The translations under genes and the position numbers were made by a program. Positions 43,158-55,129 of a stretch of DNA of 64,000 nucleotides are shown in pieces (the stretch's first letter is position 1; each line of letters opens with the position of its first letter). Source of the stretch: Caenorhabditis elegans (Eukaryota > Nematoda > Chromadorea > Rhabditida > Rhabditidae). Under the pieces are notes generated by a model, which was not told where the DNA came from, made no database searches, and saw only the letters and a program-made list of their open reading frames with translations. The stretch covers positions 868,001 through 932,000 of the forward strand of contig NC_003279.8 in assembly GCF_000002985.6 (NCBI RefSeq), read 5' to 3'.

Positions 43158-43163
43158 AATAAA
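43158..43163 (+). promoter_or_regulatory. Polyadenylation signal AATAAA
   Basis: GTTGAAATAAAGGAATTG lies 25 bases after the TAG of the membrane-protein gene and is followed ~15 bases later by a long A run, the expected arrangement for worm 3' ends. Confidence 0.75.
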
Positions 43164-43205
43164 GGAATTGAAAAAAAAAAAAAAAAAAATTTTTTTGCAT
43201 ATATG

Positions 43206-43371
43206 CATGTGGTGTCAGAGTGGATTATTTCGGTTTGATCTACGTTGATCTACAAAAAATGCGGGAACTGATTTTGCATGGTTAAGAACGTGCTGACGTC
43301 ACATATTTTTTGGGCGAAAATTCCGGCATTTTTTGTAGATCAAACCGTGATGGGACGTCTGGCATCACGTG
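43206..43371. repeat. Foldback family A copy 8
   Basis: Left end mutated to CATGTGGTGTCAG, right end CATCACGTG. (Copy number 7 is the half copy at 42855 in this series.). Confidence 0.85.
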
Positions 43372-43547
43372 TACATGTAGAAATGAGATACAACATGTTA
43401 TGTACCGTTATCCTACAGTACTATAGGTGAACCCCTCAATTTTTGACCTCCAAAAATTGCGGGAATCTTATAGGTCAACTTGCAGGGGGTCGTGGACATG
43501 AATAAGCCAAATTCAAATTATTCAAGCCAAAAAGATGATAGCGCAGA

Positions 43548-43684
43548 CACGTGCCCCCAATTTCGGTTTGATCTACTGTGTAGATCTACAAAAAATGCGG
43601 GATTTAGGACGCTGAGTTCTCCACTGATTTTGCAACAAATTCCCGCTTTTTTGAAGATCAAACCGGACAACCTGACACCACGTG
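43548..43684. repeat. Foldback family A copy 9 (short)
   Basis: CACGTGCCCCCAATTTCGG to CCTGACACCACGTG; the central TGACGTCA block is deleted. Confidence 0.83.
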
Positions 43685-43955
43685 AAGGAATAAACCACGC
43701 TCTTTTGCCAAAATCTTAAGAGTTTCTACAATTTCAGTGAAAATCCAGTATTAGATTTGATATTTGAAAAAAAAAAGTTAAATAATGGACGCGGCCTAGT
43801 CTTTCCTCTTCTACTAGCAAAACGCCCTGTTTTACAAAAAAAATCTATAGTTTCTGAAAAAAAAATCAGTGGCAAATGTCTACAATTTTCAATATTTCAT
43901 ACTAAAAAAATCACAAAAAATTATTTTATGGCCGCGGTCGAGTTTTTTACTCTTC

Positions 43956-44118
43956 CACGTGGTTTCAGAGTGTCCAATTTCGGTTTGATCTACCGTGTAG
44001 ATCTACAAAAAATTCGGGAGTCGAGAACTGATTTTGCATGATTGCTGACGTCACATTGTTTTGGGTAAAAAATTCCCGCATTTTTTGTAGATCAAACCGG
44101 ACAGCCTGGCACCGCGTG
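43956..44118. repeat. Foldback family A copy 10
   Basis: CACGTGGTTTCAGAG to CTGGCACCGCGTG, lying 25 bases from copy 11. Confidence 0.85.
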
Positions 44119-44142
44119 CGCAGAGAAGAAAAAGCTAATGAG

Positions 44143-44307
44143 CACGCGGTGTCAGGCACGGCTTGATCTACAAAAATTGCGGGAATTTTCAACCCAAAAA
44201 TATGTGACGTCAGCGCGTGCTTAACCATGCAGAATCAGTTCTCAACTCCCGCATTTTTTGTAGATCTACGTAGATCAAACCGAAATGGGACACTCTGACA
44301 CCACGTG
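44143..44307. repeat. Foldback family A copy 11
   Basis: CACGCGGTGTCAGG to CTCTGACACCACGTG; opposite arm order to copy 10. It ends 134 bases before the Rho GEF stop codon. Confidence 0.85.
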
Positions 44308-44440
44308 AATGAGCCAATTGAGCAAAAATCGTACTGAAAGAGATCGTTTTATTCGCGCAGAGGTTAGTTACACGAATTGAATAGAAAAAATAATGTTTTG
44401 CAAAAAAAAAGTAATGTACATACTCATGGAAATAAATTTA

Positions 44441-47400
44441 TTATGGGGGAGCTTGATTATTACAAGTCGACGAAGAGCAGCACTCCTTCTTCTCCTCCTT
44501 TTCCTTCTCTTTTTCCTTTGGAAGCTGCGGAGAATTCGACTCGGATTTCGACATTAGACGGGAGCTGGAGCATCTGAAAAAAAAACGCGAAAAATGGTAG
44601 ATCACACGTTTTCCAACCTATTACCTTCTCAAACTAAGACTGGAGAAGAGCGGTGTACACTTGAGCATGTCCTTCAACTGTATCGACTCGTAGTTTTCGA
44701 TCGATTCCTGGAACTTTTCGATCCACAGCTCCTTGTCCGCCTTGTCGGCGGCTTGTAGGGTGTAGATGCCGACGACTTGGTAGTAGCGGGTTAGGTGAAT
44801 TATGACGAACGCGAATTTTAGGGACACTGGAAGAGGAACACACTTATAGTGACACTACAGTAGTCCTAGAAGGTATTGGTAAGGTACTGGTAAGGTACTG
44901 ACTGCGCTAATTTTTGTACGTTACACATTTTCCTGGAGTTTTGCAGACCTTCAAGAAAATTCTAGCACTTTCCAGATTTTCTCCGAAAAATTCCTGCACT
45001 TTCCAGATTTTTCCAGAGAATTCCTGCACTTTACAGATTTTTCTAGAAAATTTTGTTTTTCTCAGAGTTTTTCCTATAACTACAGTAATCCTACAGTACC
45101 CCGACCATATCGCCCCTACCAACATACAACCCAATATTCCATCAAAAGACAAAAACTCAAATTTTCCCGAACTACAGTAACCCTACAGTAACTCTACCGT
45201 ATACCTACCGGGCCCCTACAGTACTGCTGCAGTACCTTGACATTATCCCCTACCAACATACAACCCAATACCTCTTCGAAAGCTGGGAACTCAAATTTTC
45301 TATAACTACAGTAATCCTACAGTACTTCTACAGTACCTCTACAGTACTACTACAGTACACCGACCATATCCCCCACTAACCCTAAACCAATATTCCTTCA
45401 AAAGACAAAAACTCAAATTTTCCCAAACTACAGTAAGCCTACAGTACTCCTACAGTCCCCCGACCATATCCCCCTACCAACATACAGCCCAATATTCCAT
45501 CAAAAAACAGAAAAAACTCAAATTTTCCAAAACTACAGTAACCCTACAGTACTCCTACAGTACTCCTACAGTACCTCTACAGTACTCCTACAGTACCTGG
45601 ACATCATCCCTCACCAACTTCCAATCTAATACCTCTTCAAAAGCTGAAAATTCAAATTTCCTATAACTACAGTAGTTCTACAGTACTCCTACACTACCTC
45701 TACAGTACCACTACAGTACCCCTACAGTACCCCGACCATATCCCCCCATTGACTCTAAACCAATATCCCTTCATAAGCACACTACAAAGACTACGTGGAC
45801 TACAAACTATGTATGGTCAGACGGATAGTTTTTTTTAATATAAGAAATGATGATGAACTATATATACTACTATATATACTGACACTGATTCACCAAAATT
45901 AGCGACTCTGGCAATTCACCAAAGATAGGGTACGGTACTGGTATGGTACTGGTACGATACTAGACCCCAGTTCTTTAATACGATTCCCTAAAATTGCTCA
46001 CTCGGCGTTGCCTGGTCGTTGGAGTCCGCATCACAGAACACGCAAGAATCCAACGGTACCGGCTGTCGTTGGACGATGTAGTGCTCGGATTTCCCGATTG
46101 GGACTCCTTTCTGCAACTCTTTCAGTAATAAAACAAGTAATAAAACTTCGCGGGACTCCTCACCACTTTCAGCTTCGAAGCGCACTTTTTAGTTTTAGTC
46201 AGCACAAACATGTCGTTGAATAGAAACGCGTACATATCAACGGTCCGCCCGTTTTCCACAAGCTCGAGGGGGCCTTCGTGGATAAGCTTTCGACGCGGAT
46301 GAGCCAGAAGGTTCTCGCAGAATTGACGGGATAAGGCGACGCGGAGGAACTGGAATTGTAAAAAATCAAGGGAAAATGTTGCAGAGAAAACAAATGTTTC
46401 AACTTACATCAGGGACATAAGACTTGGGCTCCAAGTCGCTTATATTCGGCCAGACAACCTGTGTCTGCAACTGCTGAAGCCTCTCAAAATTATGAAGCCA
46501 CTGCACACTATCATCAATCGATCGGAGTGATTCCGTCATTGTGTCGATCACCTTCTCCACCTTTCCCTTACTCTCCTCTTCCTCCGATCTTTTGTGAATC
46601 TCGCGGAGAAGGATCGGAAGCCGAGTGATTCGTTGAAGCGGTGCGATCAAAAGATCCTCGAGCTGTAGACGGAAGCATCGTTCATCGGCCAGACATATCC
46701 GCTCGAATTCCGTGAATCGTTCCTCTTTCTGTCGAATTGAGCCGAGATATTCCATGGTTGCCTTGTAGTTGATGCAGTAGGCTTGGTAGGCCGAAATTGT
46801 GGAGGGGCCTTTGGAGAACTGGAAGTTTAGAGTTATAACAAGGCATAGTCTCAAGCTATTTTCCAGCCTATCCAAGCTGTGGTCCTGGTGCTTAACAGTC
46901 TTGATTTTTTAGAGCTGGAAAACCGGACTAATCCGGACTACGGAAGCCTGGTTTTTGTCTAAACGACAACATTGTGCAACAAGGTACGCTTTTTCATACT
47001 ACTTTTTTTTAAACTTTTGTTTTTTTTTGTTCTTTTTCGGCCAGCTTTTAGGAACTTTTTTGACCCAACTTCGAAATGTCCCTTTTTTTTGCAATTTTAG
47101 GAATTTCTAGAAATTTCCCATTTTCTCTTTTTCCAGCCCCTTCTAAACCTAGGCCTAGGCCTACGCATAAACCTAAGCCTACGCCTAAACCTAAGCCTAA
47201 GCCTAAGCCTAAGCCTAAGCCTAAGCCTAAGCCTAAGCCTAAGCCTAAGCCTAAGCCTAAGCCTAAGCCTAAGCCTAAGCTTAAGCCTGAGCCCAAGCCT
47301 AAGCCTAGGCCTAAGACTAAGCCTATGCCTAAGTCCCAGCCTTAACCCAAGCCTAGGGCTAGTTGAAAGCCTAAGCCTAACCCAAACCCTAAGCCTAAGC

Positions 47401-50400
47401 CTAAGCCTAAGTCCAAACTTAGGCCTAAGCATATGTCTAAGCCTAAGCCGAAAATGTCCCTTTTTTTTGCAATTTTAGGAATTTCTAGAAATTTCCCATT
47501 TTCTCTTTTTCCAGCCCCTTCTAAACCTAGGCCTAGGCCTACGCATAAACCTAAGCCTACGCCTAAACCTAAGCCTAAGCCTAAGCCTAAGCCTAAGCCT
47601 AAGCCTAAGCCTAAGCCTAAGCCTAAGCCTAAGCCTAAGCCTAAGCTTAAGCCTGAGCCCAAGCCTAAGCCTAGGCCTAAGACTAAGCCTATGCCTAAGT
47701 CCCAGCCTTAACCCAAGCCTAGGGCTAGTTGAAAGCCTAAGCCTAACCCAAACCCTAAGCCTAAGCCTAAGCCTAAGTCTAAACTTAGGCCTAAGCATAT
47801 GTCTAAGCCTAAGTCTAAACCGTAGCCTAAGCCGAATCCCAAGCCTAAGCCTAAGCCTAAGCCGACGGAGCACGAGGAGAAAGTCCAAAACTTCACAAAA
47901 AAACAAACATTTCTCTCAATCTCGGTCAGTTTTCAAAAATATTTCGAGTAATTTTTCAGCACAAATAACAAAAACCCACCCTTTCAAACAAGTCCACAAC
48001 TAGCTGTGTGCAGTCCCAATTCTCCTTGTCTACCGTACTGAGCAACGAGAGGAACGATTGACAGAAGGTTCGAGATATTCTGACAAAATAAAAATGTGTG
48101 TGTGTGTGTGAAATGGCACGTCAGATTAAAGGCAAATAGAAAAAAAAAACCAATTAAAAACTGAACGAACCTGCAGAGTTGATCCAAATTTCCGAAAAGG
48201 AGGTCCGGCTCGACAAGCAGTAGACATCCCTCGACTTGACATCTCTTCAGCGGCTCCTTGTAAACATCGCGGAGCACGAAGAGCTGACGATAGAGGAAGA
48301 CGAGCTCCGTGTGGAACAGCTCCCATACCGCTTGAAGGTATTTGTGTTTGGATGAGGGAATTGTCGTGGTCTCGTCTCCCATGAACATTTCCTCAAAGGA
48401 TACTGGCTGAAAGTTGGATTTTTTTTTGGTATTGGAGCTCGTCTCTGGGCTCGTTTTGCAGTTTGTACCCTTAAAAAGACATTAAAAAGACATCAGCAAC
48501 AAACTCCAAAATCCCAAGTAGTAAACAGATTTTTTCTAAAACGGCAAAATTGAGTGAGGAATTTTTATTCGATGCACCATGTTTCTCACTCAAATTTGAC
48601 TACTCATAACTTAGTTAAACCTAATCCAATACTTCCTTAAAAGCTAAAAATTCACATATTCCCAAACTACAGTAAACTACAGTACCCTACCGTACCCCTA
48701 CAGTACCCCGACAGTACCCCTACAGTACTTTGACAATATCCCCCATCAACTCCCTACAAAATCATCAAAAACAAAAAATTCACAATTTTCAAATCTACAG
48801 TAACCCTAGAGTGATCCTACAGTATTCCTACAGTACCACTACATTACCTTGACATATCCCCCACCAATTTCCAACCAAATACCTCTTCAAAAACTAAAAT
48901 TCACATTTTCCAAAACTACAGTAACCCTACCGTATACCTGCAGTACCACTACAGTACCATTAAAGTACCTTGACATTATCCCCCACCAACTTCCAATTAA
49001 ATACCCCTTCAAAAGCTAAAAATTCAAATTTTCCCGAACTACAGTAACCCTACCGTATATCTACAGTACCCCTACAGTGCCACTACAGTACCTTGACATT
49101 ATCCCCCACCAACTTCCAACCCAATACTCAATCAAAAGCTAAAAATTAACATTTTCCCAAACTACAGTAACCCTACCGTATTCCTACAGTACCCCTATAG
49201 TTTCACCTACCAACAACTTTTCCAGCTCATCATCCTCAATCTCATGATCCTTAGAAGTCTCCAACGCGGCCTGCACATGCTTAATAATCTCCCTCCGTTT
49301 TGCTCTGCCCGACCACTCGTAAAGTCTCTTCAGAATCCAGGGCGATCGATTTTTCTGCGGCTCGGAAGCTTCTGCATAGAAGGCTTGAGAGGCTATTGTG
49401 GCACGTTGAAGATCTGAAAATGAAGAATCGGTGGGGATCAGTGGTGACAGCGAGGGAGAAGATCTATTTGGTGGGGTGGCACATATAGAAGTGGGTAGTA
49501 GCGGTTTTTTGTGTGATCTTTGTGTAAATAGACATGATATTAGGGCTTCCGTGGTAGGCAGGTGCGGTTTTAGGGCCTGGCGCTTGCCTGACGCCTGCCC
49601 GTCTCACGCCTGCCTGGCGCCTTTTATTCTGCATTTTGAAGTGAGTTTTCAAATTTCAAATTTTCTCATTTTTATCATTTTGTTGAAAATCAAATTAAGA
49701 AATGAAAAAAAGTTTAAGTAGGTTTCAGCATCAGGCGTGTATTTAGGCGAGAGGCAGGCGGGGGTCGCCTCAAAGTCAGGCAGGCAGGCCTTCTTATGCC
49801 TACACGGAAGGTGTTCAAAAATCGGTTGCGTGTGTCCAGTAATGACAAGAATCATACAAAGCATTCGACTTTTACACAAAACTAGTCTGTATTCCACCTG
49901 TACAAAAACCTACCGATCGATGTGATTTTATTTGAATCTGAAAAAAAAATTTCTCAGAAAATTTGAATTCCCGCCAAAATGTTTCTTTGAAAGTTTGAAT
50001 TCCCGCCAAAAACATTCTCAGAAAATTCAAGTTCCCGCCAAAAATGTTTCTTTGAAAATTTGAATTCCCGCCAAAATTTTTCTTTGAAAATTTGAACTCT
50101 CGCCAAAATGTTTTTTTTTTGAAAATTTGAATTCCGATAAAAAACTTTTTACAGAGAATTTGAATTTCCCCCTACAATTTTCACAGATCTACTTATATAT
50201 ATATATATATATATATATATAAGTTGAACTTTAGTTTTCAAAAAAAAACCGGTCATTTATTAAAGCACGTGGTGTCAAAAAATATTTTTTCGGCTTGATC
50301 TACGCCGATCTACAAAAAATGCGGGAGAAAAGACGCAGAGTTCTCAGTTGATTTCTCATGGTTAAGAAAATTCCCGCATTTTTTTGTAGATCAAACCGTA

Positions 50401-51137
50401 ATGGGACAGCCTGGCACCACGTGCTAAAGTTATAGTTAATTTACAAGTCCTGGTTGGACCTGCAGGATGTCAGGCGCTGAAACGTGTTTCAGGATAAAGT
50501 TGGTAAACTTTTATAACCAAGAGGAAAGTGTTATCGATATTTTGCTAGTTGAACATTTTTTTTTGCTAAAAAGTAAGAGTATTTGAGCCAGGCGTGCGCG
50601 GCGATCGGTAATTTCCGAAAATCGGCAATTTCGGCAATTGCCGGTTTTGTGAATTTTTGGCAATCGGCAATTTTGGCAATTGCCGAAATTGCCAAAAATT
50701 CGATTCCGCACACTCCTGCTTTGAACTGTGCATTTCCAAAATCCAATAGAAATTCTGCCGACACTGTAAAATCCCTACCTGCCAACAATCCTCCGCCGGA
50801 GCTGATTGCCCTATTGAACAGGTGACTCTCGTTAGGGGATATTTGAACATGTGGGACAATGATCACATTGTCCGACGAGCAGCACCCTTGGGATGAGGTC
50901 TCCTGATTCTCACTTGGCTGATCAGGAATGATTGCATGGCGACGGGAAAGTTGCTCCTTGTTAGGGTGAATTGTTTGGGGCTCTCCTTCTTCTGGCTGGA
51001 AAAATACAATTTTTTGAAGTTTTTGAAAGAAAGCTTGTCATTTTTTTGTTGCTATTTTTTACCCTAAAAATGTGGTTTCAAAATTTTTTTACCTCTGAAT
51101 ATCTAATCAACGGGGTGAACAACTGCAGATCGACCAT
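44441..51137 (-). CDS. DH-PH Rho guanine-nucleotide exchange factor
   Basis: It activates Rho-family GTPases by GDP release. Exons in transcript order, all in phase: 51137-51093 (from ATG; exon begins 51147), 50995-50779, 49413-49211, 48406-48171, 48079-47980, 46818-46408, 46349-46164, 46110-46002, 44826-44625, 44573-44441; 613 aa. The DH domain covers ~175-375: [20 protein letters not shown] is its first helix and [16 protein letters not shown] (323-338) the hallmark final-helix region. The PH domain covers ~395-550: [28 protein letters not shown], and the closing helix with Trp537 in KELWIEKF. The N-terminal ~155 residues are Ser/Glu-rich. The C-terminus is lysine/glutamate-rich with CC. 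The layout resembles PLEKHG-type GEFs; the exact orthologue is unsure. Start MVDLQLF is the first ATG of its exon, but 58.8-kb exons offer another. Confidence 0.87.
44880..45770 (+). repeat. CTACAGTA repeat array
   Basis: Units of ACTACAGTAACCCTACAGTACTCCTACAGTACC with the spacer CGACCATATCCCCCTACCAACATACAACCCAATATTCC recur about every 130-190 bp (near 45040, 45170, 45300, 45420, 45530, 45660). In a Rho GEF intron. Confidence 0.88.
47076..47870 (+). repeat. Duplicated block with GCCTAA telomere-like arrays
   Basis: The ~378-bp block starting AATGTCCCTTTTTTTTGCAATTTTAGGAATTTC at 47075 is repeated from 47453. Each copy carries a long uninterrupted (GCCTAA)n stretch (about 47187-47280, ~16 units, and 47567-47645, ~13 units) then variant units. 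It lies in a Rho GEF intron. The Lys/Pro- and Leu/Gly-repeat frames come from the 6-bp unit. Confidence 0.92.
48655..49200 (+). repeat. CTACAGTA repeat array, second block
   Basis: The same ACTACAGTAACCCTACCGTATACCTACAGTACC and CTTGACATTATCCCCCACCAACTTCCAA units as at 44.9-45.8 kb, period ~120-130 bp, in the next Rho GEF intron upstream; ends right at the donor of exon 49413-49211. Confidence 0.87.
49925..50165 (-). repeat. AATTTGAATTCCCGCCAAAA tandem repeat
   Basis: Six or seven units of GAAAATTTGAATTCCCGCCAAAATGTTTCTTT, ~40 bp each. A related array lies at 51375-51690. Confidence 0.82.
50193..50221. repeat. (TA)n microsatellite
   Basis: About 14 TA dinucleotides in a Rho GEF intron. Confidence 0.95.
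50266..50423. repeat. Foldback family A copy 12
   Basis: Both CACGTG ends intact; central segment shortened (TGACGTCA block lost). Confidence 0.86.
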
Positions 51138-51374
51138 ACTCGAGCTTCTAAAAGTTTGAAGGAAGCTTCTCGTGAAGCACGAAAAAAAAAGAAACACGAA
51201 ATAGTTACCCTTACAATTATCAGAATAGGATGGGATGTACAGAGAAGTAAATAGGAAGAGAAATGAGAAGAGTTGCACTAGAGAAGTATGTACAATTAAT
51301 AATTTATGAGCATCTGAGAAAATGAGAGCGACTTGAAAATCTGAAGAGCAAGGAAGATAAAACTCGGTCTCTTA

Positions 51375-51690
51375 TCAGAAAATTTGAATTCCCGCCAAAA
51401 TGTTTATTGTTTAATTTGAACTCCCGCCAAAACTTTTCACAACGAATTTGAATTTTTCGCCAAAATTTTTCTCAGAGATTTTGAATTTTCCCGCCAAAAG
51501 TTTTACCAGAAAATTAAAATTCCCGCCAAAACTTTTCACATCGAATTTGAATAACCCGGCAATTTTTTTATCAGAAAGTTTGAAATCCCGCCAAAATTTT
51601 TCACATGAAATTTGAATCTTTCGCCAAAGATTAAAATCGTTGGATAATTTTAATTCGCGGCTGAACGTTTCCAATTCGAATTAAGACCGG
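51375..51690 (-). repeat. AATTTGAATTCCCGCC tandem repeat, second block
   Basis: Eight diverged units of TTTGAATTCCCGCCAAAATTTTTCACA, upstream of the short-form Rho GEF start; probably promoter or intron DNA. Confidence 0.8.
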
Positions 51691-52121
51691 CCAAAGTTTT
51701 TCGGGGTTTTTTTTAAAACTTACTACAAAAAAGCATACATTTATTTTCCTAACTAGACGCCTTACTAGGTAAAACCCGCTTTTCACATCAAAAACTTCAA
51801 CAATGCGTCACCGCCAAAAGAGATTCTTGCACTTCACCACGAATAATAGATCAGAAGGAAAAGCGTGTAGTGAGTTGAGAATTATAACTAATTCATATCC
51901 CCCGAAAAAAAAAACGCTGATGTCTATATTCTATACATGGTGAGAGCTCACCGAAGAATAGACGGGTAATGAGATATATATGTGATACATAAATGTGTGC
52001 GCCCGGGTATCCGAGAGCCGAAAACAGAAGCATGGAATGGAGCAACTAGGGAAAATTGTGTTATCACGAGGCACGGCGGGAGACACAATAATATGATTTT
52101 TTTTCGAAAATTTTCCATTTT

Positions 52122-52301
52122 CACGTGGTTGTCCCATTACGATTTGATCTACCAAAAACGCGGGAATTTTTCGCCTAAAAAAATGTAACGTCAGCACGTT
52201 GTTTACCATGAGAAATCAGTTGAGAAATTAGCGTCTCTTCTCCCGCATTTTTTGTAGATCTAACTTGATCAAGCCGAAATGAGACGCTCTGACACCACGT
52301 G
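52122..52301. repeat. Foldback family A copy 13
   Basis: CACGTGGTTGTCCC to CTCTGACACCACGTG; both ends intact. Confidence 0.87.
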
Positions 52302-52571
52302 ACGAAAAAAAGTAGATCAAAATTTGGCAAGCCCTTATAAAAGTCCCTTTTTCAGTTCTAGGCGGAGCTCAGTTTGACTGATGACGTAAACGCAAATCTT
52401 GAAATTTCGAATTCTCTATGGAAATTAGAACTTCCCGCCGCCGCCAGACTTTGTAAAGTTCAACAAAAAGATGAAATATAGAAAAAGTTCAGACTATGAT
52501 AAGGAACTTATGACTAACGTCTCTTGAGGTGAATGAGTATGATGTGATTAGTGATGCAAGACGACTAGACC

Positions 52572-52590
52572 GAGAGAGAGAGAGAGAGAG
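52572..52590 (+). repeat. (GA)n microsatellite
   Basis: GAGAGAGAGAGAGAGAGAG just before the GTAGGC array; a similar (GA)n tract occurs at about 61795-61810. Confidence 0.9.
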
Positions 52591-52609
52591 GCTCAGAGAG
52601 GGGGGAGGG

Positions 52610-53260
52610 AAGGTAGGTTTGTAGGTAGGCAAGCAGGTAGGCAAATAGGGGGTCGTAAGTAGAAATTATGAAGGAACCTAGGTCGGCAGCCATAAGGTAG
52701 GCATAAAGTAGGTCAGCATCCAAGTAAGTTAGACAGGTACGCATAAGATAGGAAGGTAAGTAGGCGCGGTGGCAAGGAGACTCAAGGCAAAGTAGGACAG
52801 GAAGTAGGCAGTAGGTAGGCACGATGAAGGTAGGTGGGTAAGCTTGTAAGAAGGCAGCCATAAAGTATGAACGTCGACAGTAGGCATGCATTTAGTAGGT
52901 AGGTATGAAATAAGAATTAAGGTATGCATAAGGAAGTAAAGTATGAATGATGAAGCCATGTAGATACAGAAATATCAGGCAAGTAGACAGGCAGGCATAA
53001 TATAGGAAAGTTAGCAGTAGGTAAGCATGTAGTAGGTACGTGGGTAGGCATGTAGGTAGGCACGTGGTAGGCTTATGGTAAGCAGAACACAAGCACAGAA
53101 ATATGCATATTGGCAAGTATGTAGGCATGCATAAGATACAAAAGTCGACCAGGCATGTAAGTAGGCACATAGGTAGGCAGGCTTGAGGCAGCAATGTAGG
53201 TGATCTCGTAAGTAGGTATGAGTAAGGAACCTAGGTAAGTCACAGGTATTTGGCACAACC
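52610..53260 (-). repeat. GTAGGC minisatellite
   Basis: Units GTAGGCAAGTAGGCAT, GTAGGTAGGCAGG and similar; the reverse complement of the GCCTAC array at 18.7-19.9 kb. The overlapping Leu/Tyr/Pro-rich minus-strand frames are artefacts. Confidence 0.87.
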
Positions 53261-53795
53261 TGTGTTCTTCTCAATGGTAATCAGGCGAACGTGCCTGCCT
53301 GCCTACCTAGAAATTCGGTAAAAATTGTGGAAAAAAAACTAGGGGAACCTCTTCCCAATGGAATGCGTAATGTGAGTGGGAGGCGGCAAAAAAAGAGCGG
53401 ACGTAAACACTTTTTCCTAATTCTCTTTTTCTCTCGCTCGTGGAAAATGAATGAATATTTGATACAATTTTGTGGGTACAGCCAGCAGGAGAAGAAGAAG
53501 CTGATGTCCCGACGCGCGCGCGCGAAAAAAACTTTCAATTCCCTCCCCTAATTATCCGCCTAACGCCTAATGTGTGTCAAATTTACCATGTATTTTTTTC
53601 TCCTCTCGGCTATGTTTTTTTTTCTTTTTCAGCAAAAAAAAGTACGGGCACATGAGGTCGGGATGGATAATTAGGGATGTGTGCCAATTTGTTGGATAAT
53701 AGACAAAAAAAGTACGTGAGATTTTTAGAAAATGCTGAGAAAAATATCACGAGGCGTTGGGGACGTGGCCGCGAATGAGAAAACTAGGCCACCTT

Positions 53796-53985
53796 CACAG
53801 GGCCCTGGCCTTCCTCATTGAACTTTTCGCGCTCTACTGACAAACGCCCGTGTACTCCACACGGACAAATGCATTTAGTTTTGCAGCTAGAATCGATCAG
53901 CGACGCGACACGCAACGCGCCGTAAATCTACCCCAGATATGGCCGAGCCAAAATGGCCTTGTTCGGCAAACTCTTCCATTTCAAA
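53796..53985 (-). repeat. Repeat family B copy 12
   Basis: CCCTGGCCTTCCTCATTGAAC to AACTCTTCCATTTCAAATTT; outer CGTG end missing at the right. Confidence 0.8.
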
Positions 53986-54071
53986 TTTTTTATTCAGTTT
54001 AATTTTCTAGGATACGCCTACGAGTGATCTAGGCCAGGCAGTAGGTAGGCAGCCAGTGTAGGTAGCCCCCT

Positions 54072-54249
54072 TTTGGTGTCAGGCTGTCCCATCGCGGTTT
54101 GATCTATCAAAAATATGGGAACTTTTCTCCCAGTAAAATGTGACGTCAGCACGTTCTTAATCAGGCGAAATCAGTTGAAAAGTCTGCGTCTCCTCTCCCG
54201 CATTTTTTGTAGATCAACGTAGATAAATACGAAATCAGACACTCACGTG
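54072..54249. repeat. Foldback family A copy 14
   Basis: Left end decayed (TTGGTGTCAGGCTGTCCC), right end runs into the CACGTGG of copy 15. Confidence 0.83.
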
Positions 54250-54427
54250 GTGCCAGGCTGTCCCATCGCGGTTTGATCTACAAAAAATGCGGGAACTTGT
54301 GCCCAAAATTATGAGACGTCAGCACGTTCTTAATCAGGCGAAATCAGTTGAAAAGTCTGCGTCTCTTCTCCCGCATTTTTTGTAGATCAAAGTAGATCAA
54401 TCCACATTAAGACCTTCTGACACCATG
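54244..54427. repeat. Foldback family A copy 15, tandem with copy 14
   Basis: Shares the CACGTG at 54244-54249 with copy 14; right end mutated to CACCATGCC. The two copies share TTAATCAGGCGAAATCAGTTGAAAAGTCTGCGTCTC, so they are more alike than other copies. Confidence 0.85.
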
Positions 54428-55129
54428 CCCGAGAAGAGTTCAAAATAAATTTCGTAGAACATAAATTTTTCCACGTGGATTTTACAGCACAATTGCTTAT
54501 AGAGCGCGGTTGCACCCCAAATTTTACAGGAAAAATAGGAAAATTTTACCAGATTTCCCGCGCAAGACACGAAACAAGGTCTTAAAAAGTGGGAGAGCAT
54601 GAAAAATCCTAAGAAAGTAAGAAACTTCTGGTTTACCACATAACTCAAATTGGAGATAGTTCGACCTTAAAAATTTTGCACCAAAAAGGGCGGAGCCAAA
54701 AACACCAAAACTTACGTGCAAATTTGTACATGAAAAAACTAAAAAGGACACCTAAAACCGGCGAAATATGAAGAAAAACGCTGAAAATGAGCAATGTGTA
54801 TCAATTTTTCCCCCGTTGCTTAATTTAATACATGTCTTCCTCTCCCCCTTCCTTCCTGCTTCACACTCTTTCGGGCGGCGCCTCCTTTTGATTTGAGACT
54901 TGAGACTTTTTTTTTTGTGATGTGCGTTGAGTAGTGTGGGATGCATATATTATGAATCAAAAATCTGACATCAAAAATATCGCTGAAAAAATAGTTAAAA
55001 TTTGCTTTAAAACTGCCGTTTTTGATCTACAGGGTGCTTTGGCGCGTTGCGGTCGCGTCGCGGCTTGGAGTTCTAGGCCACGGCCATTCAATTTGACACT
55101 ACTACAATCAGAAATATTTTGTAATTCTT

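Larger units (their letters stand above)
43134..44440. other. Convergent intergenic region, four A elements
   Basis: Between the membrane-protein stop and the Rho GEF stop. After a polyadenylation signal it holds family A copies 8-11 and a little unique DNA (43690-43950). No coding exon is seen. Confidence 0.75.

Noticed and set aside
47076..47906. Lys-Pro and Leu-Gly repeat proteins on both strands
   Set aside because: Hexamer GCCTAA repeats keep all frames open; this is telomere-like DNA within an intron.
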